Assembly (NCBI RefSeq): GCF_003967575.1
Contig: NZ_BIFT01000001.1
Coordinates: 620,001 to 684,000 of the forward strand
Direction: 5' to 3'
Source of the DNA: Dictyobacter alpinus
GTDB lineage: Bacteria > Chloroflexota > Ktedonobacteria > Ktedonobacterales > Ktedonobacteraceae
Length of the DNA stretch: 64,000 nucleotides
The notes below the pieces were generated by a model. That model searched no databases and was not told the DNA's origin. It saw only the letters and a list, made by a program, of their open reading frames with translations. Below are positions 16,202-25,398 of this stretch, piece by piece. Both the position numbers and the translations under genes were made by a program. Position 1 is the first letter of the stretch. The number at the start of each line of letters is the position of its first letter.

Positions 16202-17158
16202 ATGACTTTAAAATTTGGTGTTATTGTTCCACAGGGATGGCGAATGGACCTGGTCAATCAGCCAGACCCTGTTGAGGCATATGAGACGATGACACGTGTG
16301 GCACAGGAAGCCGAGAATCTTGGCTTTGATTCGGTCTGGCTCTTTGATCATTTCCATACTGTTCCTCAGCCAACCCAGGAGTTAACCTTTGAGTGCTGGA
16401 CGAGTACAGCGGCCCTGGCTCGCGACACCAAACGCGTTCGTATTGGTCAGATGGTCACCTGCAACGGCTATCGCAATCCTGCCTTGCTGGCAAAGATGGC
16501 CAGTACTGTCGATGTACTCAGCCATGGTCGTCTCAACTTTGGTATTGGCGCTGGTTGGTATGAACATGAATACAACGCATATGGCTATGATTTTCCAGAT
16601 GGACCCACACGCTTGCGGCAACTACGGGACGCTTTACGTATCATTCACGCAATGTGGAATGAAGACGAGGCCATAGTTGAGGGTAAGTATTTGCATGTCA
16701 ATGGAGCAATCAATCAACCCAAGGGTGTGCAGAAGCCCCATATTCCGCTGCTTATCGGTGGCGCGGGCGAAAAGGTGACCCTCAAGCTGGTCGCTCAGTA
16801 TGCTGATGCCTGCAATATTCAACACCTGGATAATGAAGGATTAGCGCGTAAATTCTCTTTGATCAAAGAGCATTGTGACAATGTTGGTCGCGATTATAAT
16901 GCTATCTGGCGTACAGTCCTATTCAACTGCGCCATTGCCGAAACAGATCAAGAAGCATTGGCTAAAAGCACACCATACCAGCGCAATGTGCCCGCTGACC
17001 GTATTCGGCAACAGGCATTAGTGGGTACACCGGATGCCATTCGCAAGCGTGTTCAGGAAATTGAGCAGGCGGGCGCACAGGAATTGATTATTTTCCTGCA
17101 AGATTCCGCACAATTGGAGTCGCTACGCATGTTTGCTAATGCCTGCATCGACAAATAA
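16202..17158 (+). CDS. LLM-class F420-dependent oxidoreductase
   Basis: 318-residue luciferase-like monooxygenase (TIM barrel) of the F420-binding type. Features are KFGVIVPQGWRMD at the start, GFDSVWLFDHF, VRIGQMVTCNGYRNPALLAKM, the GRLNFGIGAGWYEHEYNAYGYDF signature and IPLLIGGAGEKVTLKLVAQYAD. F420 as cofactor is inferred from family resemblance. Ribosome site AAAGGA 9 bases before the ATG. Monocistronic: a strong terminator follows immediately. Confidence 0.9.
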   Translation: MTLKFGVIVPQGWRMDLVNQPDPVEAYETMTRVAQEAENLGFDSVWLFDHFHTVPQPTQELTFECWTSTAALARDTKRVRIGQMVTCNGYRNPALLAKMASTVDVLSHGRLNFGIGAGWYEHEYNAYGYDFPDGPTRLRQLRDALRIIHAMWNEDEAIVEGKYLHVNGAINQPKGVQKPHIPLLIGGAGEKVTLKLVAQYADACNIQHLDNEGLARKFSLIKEHCDNVGRDYNAIWRTVLFNCAIAETDQEALAKSTPYQRNVPADRIRQQALVGTPDAIRKRVQEIEQAGAQELIIFLQDSAQLESLRMFANACIDK

Positions 17159-17165
17159 AGCCTTG

Positions 17166-17205
17166 CTGGTCAATGAAGCTGATTACTATTGGCTTCATTG
17201 ACCAG
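17166..17205 (+). terminator. intrinsic terminator of the LLM oxidoreductase gene
   Basis: Fourteen-base perfect stem (CTGGTCAATGAAGC and complement) followed by TAGTTTTT, seven bases past the stop codon. Confidence 0.9.
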
Positions 17206-17259
17206 TAGTTTTTCGCGGATTATGGCATTGAACATAGCGATCATATGGGTTGGCCAGCA

Positions 17260-17814
17260 TTAAAATGCGATAAAGCCTAATGCTTCTAATTCAAGTACGG
17301 CTTTCTCAGCCTTTTTTTCATCTTGAATAGACATCAATACAGCGATCTTCCCAACATTTCTCATGCCATCTACCAGCAAAAAGACACGTTTCTGCAGGCG
17401 TGATAACCGCTTCATGGTATCTGGATTGGCGAGTAAAGAACGATGTGGGACACGTAAAGAAAACTGAGTTGCGACACTAATCGGACCAGTGGTGGACGAA
17501 GAATGCAATGATGCCGAGGAAGATGCAATAAGCGGTGGTGTCGATGGTTGTATATCTAAATGCCAGTTGCGTGGACCCAGTCCATAAAGCAACCGTAAAG
17601 CTTTGTTACCTGATGCACACACTTCCCCATCCTCAGCTACAATGCGGCAGCGCATTGCCTGTCCATCACGCAGACCAATTTGTGCAATACAAGGCATTTG
17701 CAAGCCATTAATGCCATGAATGAATAACGTTGAGAGCACTCCCTGTTGACGCACCTCAGACAATAGAGGTAATAGATTTTCGAGTTCAAGCTTGTATTCT
17801 CTCATTTTAATCAC
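17260..17814 (-). CDS. hypothetical protein, possible DUF4388/winged-helix type
   Basis: 184-residue protein of unknown function. The N-terminal half (ENLLPLLSEVRQQGVLSTLF) resembles effector domains that tie a short beta domain to gene products of gliding/regulatory systems. A Ser/Pro-rich linker separates it from a C-terminal segment of about 50 residues (RLQKRVFLLVDGMRNVGKIA) that looks like a winged helix of the type attached to DUF4388 proteins. Start is GTG 17814 behind GAGGTGG, or ATG 17805. No transmembrane segment or signal peptide. Function not assigned. Confidence 0.7.
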   Translation of the reverse strand: MIKMREYKLELENLLPLLSEVRQQGVLSTLFIHGINGLQMPCIAQIGLRDGQAMRCRIVAEDGEVCASGNKALRLLYGLGPRNWHLDIQPSTPPLIASSSASLHSSSTTGPISVATQFSLRVPHRSLLANPDTMKRLSRLQKRVFLLVDGMRNVGKIAVLMSIQDEKKAEKAVLELEALGFIAF

Positions 17815-18186
17815 AACCCACCTCTCAAGAATAATGCTATCCAGATAGCATTACACCCCATACAAAGAGATCAAACTAGCACGAAAAAGCTGATCGTAGC
17901 AAAACCACTCGTACACATTCCCTATCCCAGCAAACTTCAATAGGCATTCACTTTAACGTATGTGAGCAAATGATGAGACAATGCCATTACAATGTTCTAT
18001 CATTGGAATATAGTATAACACATCTATATGACTTCAACGCATTAAATATGCATATAAATTTTCGGCAAAAAAACTGAAGCTTTACGACGAAGCGTTCTCG
18101 CCTACAATGGAAGAAGCGAGAAGTGGATGACGCCCACTCCCCAGGCAGGCGGGCAAACGAGGCCCGCCTGTCTGCATCTTTCGACT
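17815..18186. other. intergenic region
   Basis: Upstream region of the hypothetical gene and downstream region of the MFS gene. Apart from the hairpin at 18146-18170, I see nothing assignable; it is AT-rich between 17990 and 18070. Confidence 0.4.
18146..18170 (-). terminator. stem-loop downstream of the MFS gene
   Basis: Nine-base GC-rich perfect arms (CAGGCGGGC/GCCCGCCTG) around AAACGAG, 16 bases past the MFS stop codon. No T tract follows on the minus strand. Confidence 0.55.
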
Positions 18187-19446
18187 TTATAGTTGCTTTC
18201 CCAATTGCACTGTACGCAAACGAAAGAGCAGGTACGTCATCAGACTCCCAATAGCTAGCGCGACTATAGTCCAGCTATACACAATACTATAAGATGCACT
18301 GCTAAGTCCCAGGCCAAAGAGAGGGAATAGAATAATCATGGCGAGACTAAACATTCCCGTTTCAAATGAGAGCACCATCGCTCGCTGCGCTTCTGGACTG
18401 CCTTCATTAAGCCGCGTGCTGACGGTGGGATAAAGGATTGCCGTCGCCGCTTGAAAAAAGGTTAAAAAACCCAGCAGACTGACAATGGCATTAGGAACGA
18501 TCATCAAAAGTAATCCAACCAGTTGAAAGACTATACAGGCCGAGATCAGGACGCGGGCCGAGAGGCGCCTCATCAGATAAGGGGCCAGCGCGGTAAAGCC
18601 AAACTGGCTCAGACTACTGACTGACATGATAATACCGATACTACTGAGGGCAAAGCCAAGCTCATGAAATTGTAACTGCACAAAAAAGTAGATCGTAGTA
18701 CCACAACTCTCAGAAAGTCCAGAGATCAGGATCAGTCCTAGCAAACGCGGCGAATGCCAGACAGCGGCCAGGCCTTTCTGGAAATGCAAGATCGGATGCG
18801 GTCGCTCGTGCTGCTTCTGTTGCGGATCAGTGACCGCGGCAGGTAGGAATAGCAAAGGAATAATCGCCAGCAGGCAAACGATAGCCCGACAGACAAATGG
18901 CAAGGTCTGCATGATATTGCCAAGATAGCCACCAGATGTTGTGCCAATGATTTCACTAACGATGCTCACCATAAGCATCCAGCTAAACAACTTGCTATAA
19001 CGTATCCCTTGCTGCTGTGGATCACCGGGAGCAGCGTACCCTGTCAGGGTCCAGAGAATGGCTTCATTCGCCCCTCCCAGAAACGCATAGGAGATACCGG
19101 ACAAAGCAAAACTGATAAACAAGAAAGGCAAGGTTGGCTGCAGAAAAAACACTGTTTCGAGCGCCCCAAGTAGACAATAAACGATCAAACTCTTACGACG
19201 TCCCAGTAGATCAGCAAAAATGCCACTGGGCACTTCAGCTACAAATTTAGCTATATGAAATGTCATTTCCAGCAAACCAATCACAAATGGCGAGTATCCA
19301 TGTGAGGACAGATAAATCACCCAGATAGCACTGGTGAACATCAGGCGCATGATGCTATTGTGACTAAAAAAGGCAATCAGCCAGCGCCGCCATGGTATTG
19401 GTTCTTGTATCAACGAGACAGGAGGTTCTAAAATTGAATCGCTCAT
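18187..19446 (-). CDS. MFS transporter
   Basis: 419-residue major facilitator superfamily protein with about 12 hydrophobic spans. The loop after helix 2 reads GIFADLLGRRKSL, the MFS A-motif (G-x-x-x-D-x-x-G-R-R). The overall pattern (GYSPFVIGLLEMTFHIAKFVAEVPSG) matches drug/multidrug-efflux type members of this superfamily, but the substrate is unknown. No strong ribosome site is visible near the ATG at 19446, and the leader upstream is rich in hairpins, so expression may be controlled in the leader. Confidence 0.88.
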   Translation of the reverse strand: MSDSILEPPVSLIQEPIPWRRWLIAFFSHNSIMRLMFTSAIWVIYLSSHGYSPFVIGLLEMTFHIAKFVAEVPSGIFADLLGRRKSLIVYCLLGALETVFFLQPTLPFLFISFALSGISYAFLGGANEAILWTLTGYAAPGDPQQQGIRYSKLFSWMLMVSIVSEIIGTTSGGYLGNIMQTLPFVCRAIVCLLAIIPLLFLPAAVTDPQQKQHERPHPILHFQKGLAAVWHSPRLLGLILISGLSESCGTTIYFFVQLQFHELGFALSSIGIIMSVSSLSQFGFTALAPYLMRRLSARVLISACIVFQLVGLLLMIVPNAIVSLLGFLTFFQAATAILYPTVSTRLNEGSPEAQRAMVLSFETGMFSLAMIILFPLFGLGLSSASYSIVYSWTIVALAIGSLMTYLLFRLRTVQLGKQL

Positions 19447-19457
19447 CAGAGATCACA

Positions 19458-19810
19458 AGGCCCTTTCATAAAAAATGCAGACAACAAAACAAGAAAGAAA
19501 GTTGCATTGAGGGCCTGGCACACATACCGAACAGAGAAGAGTGGCGCATAGTATCTCTTGAAAAGCTCAATCGTGATGATGACACGAGAATACAACACGA
19601 TTGACAGCATAGTAGGGAAGAGATTCCTGAAGGAGGAGAGTAATTCCACGCTAAACAGAGCATACCACGATGAAGTATGCTTTCAGGTCAGCGCTACTTT
19701 CCGCCGCACAAGCATTTCAGCGCCAGGCTGCTTATGCGGCAGACACATGTCCGACACGGGTCGGCTGGAGATAGTGATGTGCCATGCGTAATGTGGCAGT
19801 AATGCCAGCT
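19458..19810 (-). promoter_or_regulatory. structured leader upstream of the MFS gene
   Basis: Several stable inverted repeats lie on this stretch: a long split stem close to the start codon (AGGCCCT 19458-19464 plus AATGCA, pairing with TGCATT plus AGGGCCT 19510-19516), GCATAC/GTATGC (19660-19680), a stem of about 10 base pairs with inner CAGC/GCTG (19704-19739), CCGAC/GTCGG (19751-19764) and TGGCA/TGCCA near 19793-19806. The packing suggests a structured RNA leader with an expression platform near the start. It matches no riboswitch class that I can recognise. Confidence 0.45.
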
Positions 19811-19891
19811 ACATGGTTTGACTGTGTCTTACTCATAGCATGATAATAACAATGCCTGGCAAATCTGTCAAGAACGAGGCAGAATAAATGT

Positions 19892-20770
19892 TTATTTGCT
19901 TAGATCGCTTAATGGCAATCCAGTCTTAGCCACAATCACTGAACGCAATGCATCTAATTGCCTGGCATATTCTTCATTTGTCAGAGTGGGCTTACTAAAA
20001 GTAGTTTCTACCGGTACAGTTTGCATGCTATCAAGCCAGGAGATAACTTCGTGTTGGCCAGCCAACTCTAATTGATAAACATGCTTGCTGTGTTTAGGTC
20101 CTGACGCCGAAAAGCTATCAATGGCAAATAAACGTGCATCCGACCAGGGAAGATAGCGATCATTTGCCGCTAAACCAGATTTCATAGTCAAGCCTCTCTC
20201 ATCGGCAATAAGTCTCTTGCCACCCTGGAAAATCGCACCTAAAACGGCGCAGATTCCAGCGACTAAAAATAGCGTGGTAATAGAAACGAGCTCATACATG
20301 CTAAAACTAAGCCAGATATTAGAAAGCAGGAACAGCGCACAAACCAGAATTAGACTTCCCCAGATGATGAATACCGTTCTCCAGGCAGGTTTGTACTCTA
20401 TCGTTAATGGCAATGCAGATACATCAGGCCGCGGCTGCGGATCCGCCAGGGTTACTTGCTCTCCTCTGACATAACGCTGGCGTCTTTGTTCAATCTTTTT
20501 ATATTTTCTCATGTGCAAAAGGGGATTAATAGTGCATGTCACGCATATCACAATGACGGTATTGATGCTATAAAACAATATTGGCACGTAGAAGAGCGTG
20601 ATGTGATACACAGATCTAGCTATGTATGCAATTGCAAGTAATCCTGCCCAAATAACAAAGCTTATCAAGCCTACTTTAAGCACATTTTGGAGATTTGACA
20701 GCGCAGGCAGTGTTTTGAGCGCGCTTTCCTCATGCTGGTGAGCCTGAGATAGAGATTGATCCTTCAACAT
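19892..20770 (-). CDS. hypothetical membrane protein
   Basis: 292-residue protein with four predicted membrane segments in two pairs (about residues 25-85, around VGLISFVIWAGLLAIAYIA, and 135-190, around VFIIWGSLILVCALFLL), separated by a basic cytoplasmic loop (MRKYKKIEQRRQRYVRG). The C-terminal third is soluble, with a PH-like look (GGKRLIADERGLTMKSG...YLPWSDARLFAID), as in bPH/YdbT-like membrane proteins. ATG 20770 has AAAGGA close upstream; the frame is open further 5' without a ribosome site. Function unknown. Confidence 0.75.
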   Translation of the reverse strand: MLKDQSLSQAHQHEESALKTLPALSNLQNVLKVGLISFVIWAGLLAIAYIARSVYHITLFYVPILFYSINTVIVICVTCTINPLLHMRKYKKIEQRRQRYVRGEQVTLADPQPRPDVSALPLTIEYKPAWRTVFIIWGSLILVCALFLLSNIWLSFSMYELVSITTLFLVAGICAVLGAIFQGGKRLIADERGLTMKSGLAANDRYLPWSDARLFAIDSFSASGPKHSKHVYQLELAGQHEVISWLDSMQTVPVETTFSKPTLTNEEYARQLDALRSVIVAKTGLPLSDLSK

Positions 20771-20991
20771 AGTATCCTTTTTATATATTGATGTAAAAAG
20801 CCAGTAAACATTTATACGCATATAAAACGAAAAAGGGCAATAGGTGGACTCAAGATGTATATGTATGTCGAGCATTGATCAAACTGGACAGCGCATGTTC
20901 AAACCGGGTGCAATAACATCAATGGCTTCAACTTTTAAGCACCCTCGATGCGTGTTACCATTGAAGGGACGATTAGAAGGAGAACGTTATT

Positions 20992-22020
20992 ATGAACAAT
21001 ATATCTAACAACAAACACACTGTACTGGTTACAGCACATGTGAATGAAGATTGGAAGAGACATTTACAAGAAATCTCGCCTGACCTACAGATTGAATTCA
21101 GGCCTGATGCTAAAGTTGAAGATATTCCTGCTGCTCTGTGGCAAGAAGTCGAAATTTTGTTTACATTGAATACATTCCCTGAGCCGGAGCAGGCACCCCG
21201 ACTACGATGGGTCCAATTATATTCGGCCGGTGCAAACCAGGCCTCTGATGGTCCTCTTGCTCAATCTCAGGCAACTTTTACTACGGCCAGTGGTGTGCAT
21301 GCAGTCAATATTGGCGAGTATGTGCTGACAACCATACTGGCCTGGTTCCATCGCTTTCCTCTTTTTTCTGAGTGGAAGCAAAAAGCCGAGTGGCCACAGG
21401 ATAAGGACCGTGGACTGTTTATGCCCGAGGAATTACGCGAGAAGACACTAAATATCGTCGGTTATGGCAGTATCGGACGTGAGGTTGCTCGCATGGCAAA
21501 AGCCTTTGGCATGCGTATCGTGGCTTTAGAGCAGAGAGCCGACCATGTCGACCATGGCTTTCTCTTTCCTGATATTGGCGATCCTGAAGGAACGCTTCCT
21601 GACCAGTACTATACGATAGAACAATTTCATCAGATTCTGGGAGAAAGTGATGTAGTGGTTGTGGCGGTTCCTTTAACGCCAACCACCCGGGGCATGTTTG
21701 ATAAACAGGCTTTTGAGGCCATGAAAAACACAGCTTTTCTCGTCAACATCGCTCGCGGCGATGTCTGCGATGAGCAAGCGCTGATTGAGGCCTTGCAGGA
21801 AAAGAAGATTGCCGGGGCGGCCCTCGATGTATTTAAAGCCGAACCACTCCCCTCAAGCAGCCCCCTCTTCAAACTGACAAATGTCATTATGACTCCACAT
21901 ATATCCGGCCTTACTCCCTACTATGATGAGCGCGTAACACAAATCTTTGCTGAAAATTTGCGTCGCTATGTCAAAGGGGATCAACTCTATAATACTGTCG
22001 ATAAAGAGCGCGGCTACTAA
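20992..22020 (+). CDS. D-2-hydroxyacid dehydrogenase (NAD-binding)
   Basis: 342-residue dehydrogenase that reduces 2-keto acids or oxidises D-2-hydroxyacids. The NAD-binding fold has GYGSIGREVARMAKAFGM. The catalytic triad is placed by NIARGDVCDEQALIEAL (Arg), VFKAEPLPSSSPL (Glu) and MTPHISG (His). An insertion between the two parts of the NAD domain (HGFLFPDIGDPEGTLP) resembles that of GyaR/Ghr-like proteins of unknown substrate. Ribosome site AAGGAG. Stands alone between two divergently or co-oriented genes. Confidence 0.92.
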   Translation: MNNISNNKHTVLVTAHVNEDWKRHLQEISPDLQIEFRPDAKVEDIPAALWQEVEILFTLNTFPEPEQAPRLRWVQLYSAGANQASDGPLAQSQATFTTASGVHAVNIGEYVLTTILAWFHRFPLFSEWKQKAEWPQDKDRGLFMPEELREKTLNIVGYGSIGREVARMAKAFGMRIVALEQRADHVDHGFLFPDIGDPEGTLPDQYYTIEQFHQILGESDVVVVAVPLTPTTRGMFDKQAFEAMKNTAFLVNIARGDVCDEQALIEALQEKKIAGAALDVFKAEPLPSSSPLFKLTNVIMTPHISGLTPYYDERVTQIFAENLRRYVKGDQLYNTVDKERGY

Positions 22021-22164
22021 ATCTATCCACGTTGTCAGTTACTGCTGTTCAGAAGAAATCGCAGTAACTGGCACTTGGATATGTGAAACGTAGAGCTATC
22101 CTTTCCCGTAGTACAAACAAACAGGCGTTCGCCTGCGAAGCCATATTGAAAGGATACGCCTGCC

Positions 22165-22569
22165 ATGCAGCCACTCTCAAGTAATGAGCAAGATAATCAA
22201 AGCCAGAGCAGAACTATATTAATAATAGAAGATGATGCAAATGTTGGATCAAGCCTGGTACAAATCATTGTTGAAGAAACACAGAATCTCGCATTTTTAG
22301 TCACTGATCCAGAACAAGCCTTACAGATATTTGAAGAGCTCTTGCCTGATATGCTCATTATCGATTATCATCTGCCACACATGAATGGACTTCAATTATA
22401 TGATTTCCTCCAGACACGGCAAGAGTTTCAACATATTCCAACGATCATTATTAGTGCCGCTGTTCCCCGTGAGGATATCCAGCAACGACACCTGGTCGCG
22501 CTTGATAAACCATTTGAAATCGATGAACTCCTCTCCCACATTGATAATCTTATGCAAACCTCACATTAA
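22165..22569 (+). CDS. single-domain response regulator
   Basis: 134-residue receiver domain without an output domain. Acidic pocket EDD (in ILIIEDDANVG), phospho-acceptor Asp in LIIDYHLPHMNG, and conserved Lys in ALDKPF; the switch Ser/Thr is in IIISAAVP. A short unstructured N-terminus with Ser/Gln precedes it. No histidine kinase gene is next to it. A ribosome site AAAGGA precedes the ATG by about 10 bases. Confidence 0.9.
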   Translation: MQPLSSNEQDNQSQSRTILIIEDDANVGSSLVQIIVEETQNLAFLVTDPEQALQIFEELLPDMLIIDYHLPHMNGLQLYDFLQTRQEFQHIPTIIISAAVPREDIQQRHLVALDKPFEIDELLSHIDNLMQTSH

Positions 22570-22664
22570 TCATGCAGCAATCCTTTATCAACATAGACTC
22601 AAAAATTTGCCGCTGGCATAGTATCTCCCGGTATCTTACCTATCCTCCTATCTCATAAACATAA

Positions 22665-22701
22665 AGAGATCCTCCAAATAGTGGTAATTTGGAAGATCTC
22701 T
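22665..22701. terminator. bidirectional terminator
   Basis: AGAGATC and CCAAAT segments pair with ATTTGG and GATCTCT across one internal mismatch. T-rich sequence follows on the minus strand. It separates the convergent response regulator and penicillin-binding protein genes. Confidence 0.75.
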
Positions 22702-22721
22702 CTTGTGACGCAGACAAAAAC

Positions 22722-25028
22722 TTATTTCTTCAACACCCAGTCACCATTAGACTTCACAACGGTGGAAGGAGGACCAGCAAAATTTTGCACTGGTTTGTCT
22801 TTATTCAAGTATAGCTGCACATCATGCCAGATAGGACCAGCACCGTCTACACCGGTTACATTGATCATTTGTGAGTTATCATTATTACCGGCCCACACAC
22901 CTACTGTATAACGAGCAGTGTATCCCATGGTCCAGTTATCAACAAATGAATTTGAAGTACCGGTTTTGGCAGCCGCAGGAATAACTTTGCCTGGATTGCC
23001 TGCATAACAATTAGAGGTACTACTGGTATATAGGTAGAGTGCACTACACGGTCCAAACTCCAGGTTGCGCGAGGGGTTATCAGATAACGTATTGGTGATC
23101 ATAAAGGCTGCCGCCTCGCTCAATACACGCGTTCCTTTTGTGTCCGGTTTGTACACAATTTTGCCTTGCTGGTCAGTAATTTGATTAACCGCATGATAGG
23201 GAATACGCACACCACCATTAGCAAAAGTAGCATAGCCCTGGGTATTATCGATCAACCTCACGCTCAGCGCGCCAAGTACCATGGTAATGTTGGGAGAACC
23301 ATAGTAGACATTCGCCGCTTTTGAGCCATTCCCATCGCTTATATTCATCATCTTCGTGGCAACAGCCAATGACTGATCGATACCAGCTGTTTGCTCAATT
23401 TTGATGGCTGGAATATTTAGGGAGTTATCAAGGGCCTTACGATAAGTCATCCAACCACCATAGGTCATACTATAGTTGTGTGGCTCATAGGATGGTAAAC
23501 CACAGCACATGGGAATAGTCAATGGCGCATCCAGCACCTGTGAACCAGGACTCGCCGTTCCTTGCTGGAAAGCAGTGGCATAGACATATGGCTTAAATGA
23601 TGAACCTGGTTGTCGATAACCTTGTGTCGCCACATTGAAGGATCCATATTTTGGATCATTTGGATCGATATTTCCCACAATCGCACTGACCGCACCTGTA
23701 TGCTGATCCATCACGACAACAGAAGCATTCGTGATATGGTGGGCTGTCATCTGCTGTACATGTAATTTCGCGCTATTCTGGGCATAATTCTGTAATTTAA
23801 GATCCAGCGCAGTCTTAACTGTCAATCCTGAACGTGAAAGATCCGCGGCACTGGCATGCAAATTTGTCTGAAGCTCACTCATAACATAATTGACATACGT
23901 CGCAGCTTTTTCGGATGGCGGATTGGTGGGTCTAATAAAATTCGGGTGTTGAATCTCCTGAATGGCCGCCGTCTTCTCTTTACCAGAGATATAGCCTTGC
24001 ACATACAATTGATCTAACACCTGTAACGTGCGCTTATAGCTGTTCTTAGGATAGGCGATTGGATTACGTAGGGCAGGATTACTGGGGATACCCGCCAGAG
24101 TGGCGGCCTGGGCGATATCTAACTGCTGCGCCGCAGTTTGCTTCCCATTATCGTGTAAACCAAAGTACTTTGTCGCCGCTTCCTCAGCACCATAGACCAT
24201 ATTTCCATAATAAATGGTATTAAGATACATCTCCATAACTTGCTGCTTGGTATAATAGCGCGTGATTTGGGGTGCAAGAATCAGCTCTTGCAATTTACGT
24301 AGGGCAGTATCTTTATTACCGACAATAGTATTTTTCACCAGCTGCTGGGTAATCGTACTACCACCAGCCACTACGCCATGGGCGGTAATGTCAGAGATCG
24401 CGGCACGAATAATACCAGTCAGATCATAACCATCATTTTTCCAAAAGTTCTGGTCTTCAATAGCAATTTCTGCATTGATGAGATTGGGGGAAATCTTTTT
24501 TAGTGGGAGGGTTGTCTGCATCCCCTGATCAGCAGTTTGATAGATCATGGTTCCCTGCGCATCGTATATCTTGAGATTATCCCTTGGCAGGATATCTTGC
24601 AGGGTCATCACTCTTCCCTGGTATTGTTGATTAACCGCATTGGTAAAACCCTGAAGCGATACTAGCACAACCAGGATAACGAGCAGAACAGAACAGGCAC
24701 TGATCAGGACAGCTACCATTGTACGTGTATTTTTGCGGGCCTTTTTCTCAACTTGTAGATTGGTGACACGTAACGTCTTACGCTTGAGATAGCGTTTTGT
24801 GTGCCAGCCAGTTTCATGCAAACGCTTATGTGAGCCTTCATACATCACGCCCGGGGTTGGCGGCTCAGGAGCTTCGCCCAACCGCTGAGCAACTGCGGCC
24901 TGACTATAGCCAGGCAACTTCGCGGGCTGCCGTTTTACTTCGGCGACCTCAGCAGATGGCACGACCTGCGGAAGGTTTTTTTGCTCATCCGCATCTAAAT
25001 TTTCCCCGGTGCGCATTCCGGTTGCCAT
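22722..25028 (-). CDS. class A penicillin-binding protein (glycosyltransferase/transpeptidase)
   Basis: 768-residue bifunctional cell-wall synthase. Cytoplasmic basic N-terminus, one signal-anchor helix (about residues 103-128, VAVLISACSVLLVILVVLV), then a GT51 glycosyltransferase domain with EIAIEDQNFWKNDG and AGGSTITQQLVKN, and a transpeptidase domain with PGSSFKP (SxxK), DNSLNIP (SxN) and AKTGTSNSF (KTG). A long, Pro/Lys-rich cytoplasmic tail precedes the helix. No MreB or division genes lie beside it. Confidence 0.94.
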   Translation of the reverse strand: MATGMRTGENLDADEQKNLPQVVPSAEVAEVKRQPAKLPGYSQAAVAQRLGEAPEPPTPGVMYEGSHKRLHETGWHTKRYLKRKTLRVTNLQVEKKARKNTRTMVAVLISACSVLLVILVVLVSLQGFTNAVNQQYQGRVMTLQDILPRDNLKIYDAQGTMIYQTADQGMQTTLPLKKISPNLINAEIAIEDQNFWKNDGYDLTGIIRAAISDITAHGVVAGGSTITQQLVKNTIVGNKDTALRKLQELILAPQITRYYTKQQVMEMYLNTIYYGNMVYGAEEAATKYFGLHDNGKQTAAQQLDIAQAATLAGIPSNPALRNPIAYPKNSYKRTLQVLDQLYVQGYISGKEKTAAIQEIQHPNFIRPTNPPSEKAATYVNYVMSELQTNLHASAADLSRSGLTVKTALDLKLQNYAQNSAKLHVQQMTAHHITNASVVVMDQHTGAVSAIVGNIDPNDPKYGSFNVATQGYRQPGSSFKPYVYATAFQQGTASPGSQVLDAPLTIPMCCGLPSYEPHNYSMTYGGWMTYRKALDNSLNIPAIKIEQTAGIDQSLAVATKMMNISDGNGSKAANVYYGSPNITMVLGALSVRLIDNTQGYATFANGGVRIPYHAVNQITDQQGKIVYKPDTKGTRVLSEAAAFMITNTLSDNPSRNLEFGPCSALYLYTSSTSNCYAGNPGKVIPAAAKTGTSNSFVDNWTMGYTARYTVGVWAGNNDNSQMINVTGVDGAGPIWHDVQLYLNKDKPVQNFAGPPSTVVKSNGDWVLKK

Positions 25029-25222
25029 AGTTATTGATCTCTTTCCTATTTCTGACAGAAATTAAGTCTTCTTCTCTTTACAACTATGACACAAAGAGAA
25101 AAGTATCGGAAACTAGTAGAATACACTAGTCTATTTGGGTTAGGACCAGCATAAGGGGTTAATCTTCTAGCTCTATCTTACACTACTCAACCGGGAGAGC
25201 TCAAGGCACTCCTGGCGATCTG

Positions 25223-25387
25223 CAGGGCTTTTTCATTTTCAGCCGGGAGTAACTGTCAGGCAAATCATATACAGAGTATTTCTGGTGTGGTGTGTGTTCT
25301 GTGGGCGGCCGCGGTCGCCCACAGAACACACACCACACCAGACTCCGGCGCCATAGGCGCCAGGAAGAGGAAAATTAAAAAGCCCTG
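25223..25387 (+). mobile_element. palindromic MITE, copy B (165 bp)
   Basis: Bounded by CAGGGCTTTTTCATTTTC and its near-inverted copy, with a perfect 9-base duplication GGCGATCTG on both sides (25214-25222 and 25388-25396). The core is a 60-base palindrome with one mismatch (25282-25341), followed by a small GGCGCC/GGCGCC hairpin. The 3' duplication stops 2 bases before the P450 stop codon, so the element sits directly at the 3' end of that gene. Confidence 0.92.
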
Positions 25388-25398
25388 GGCGATCTGCG

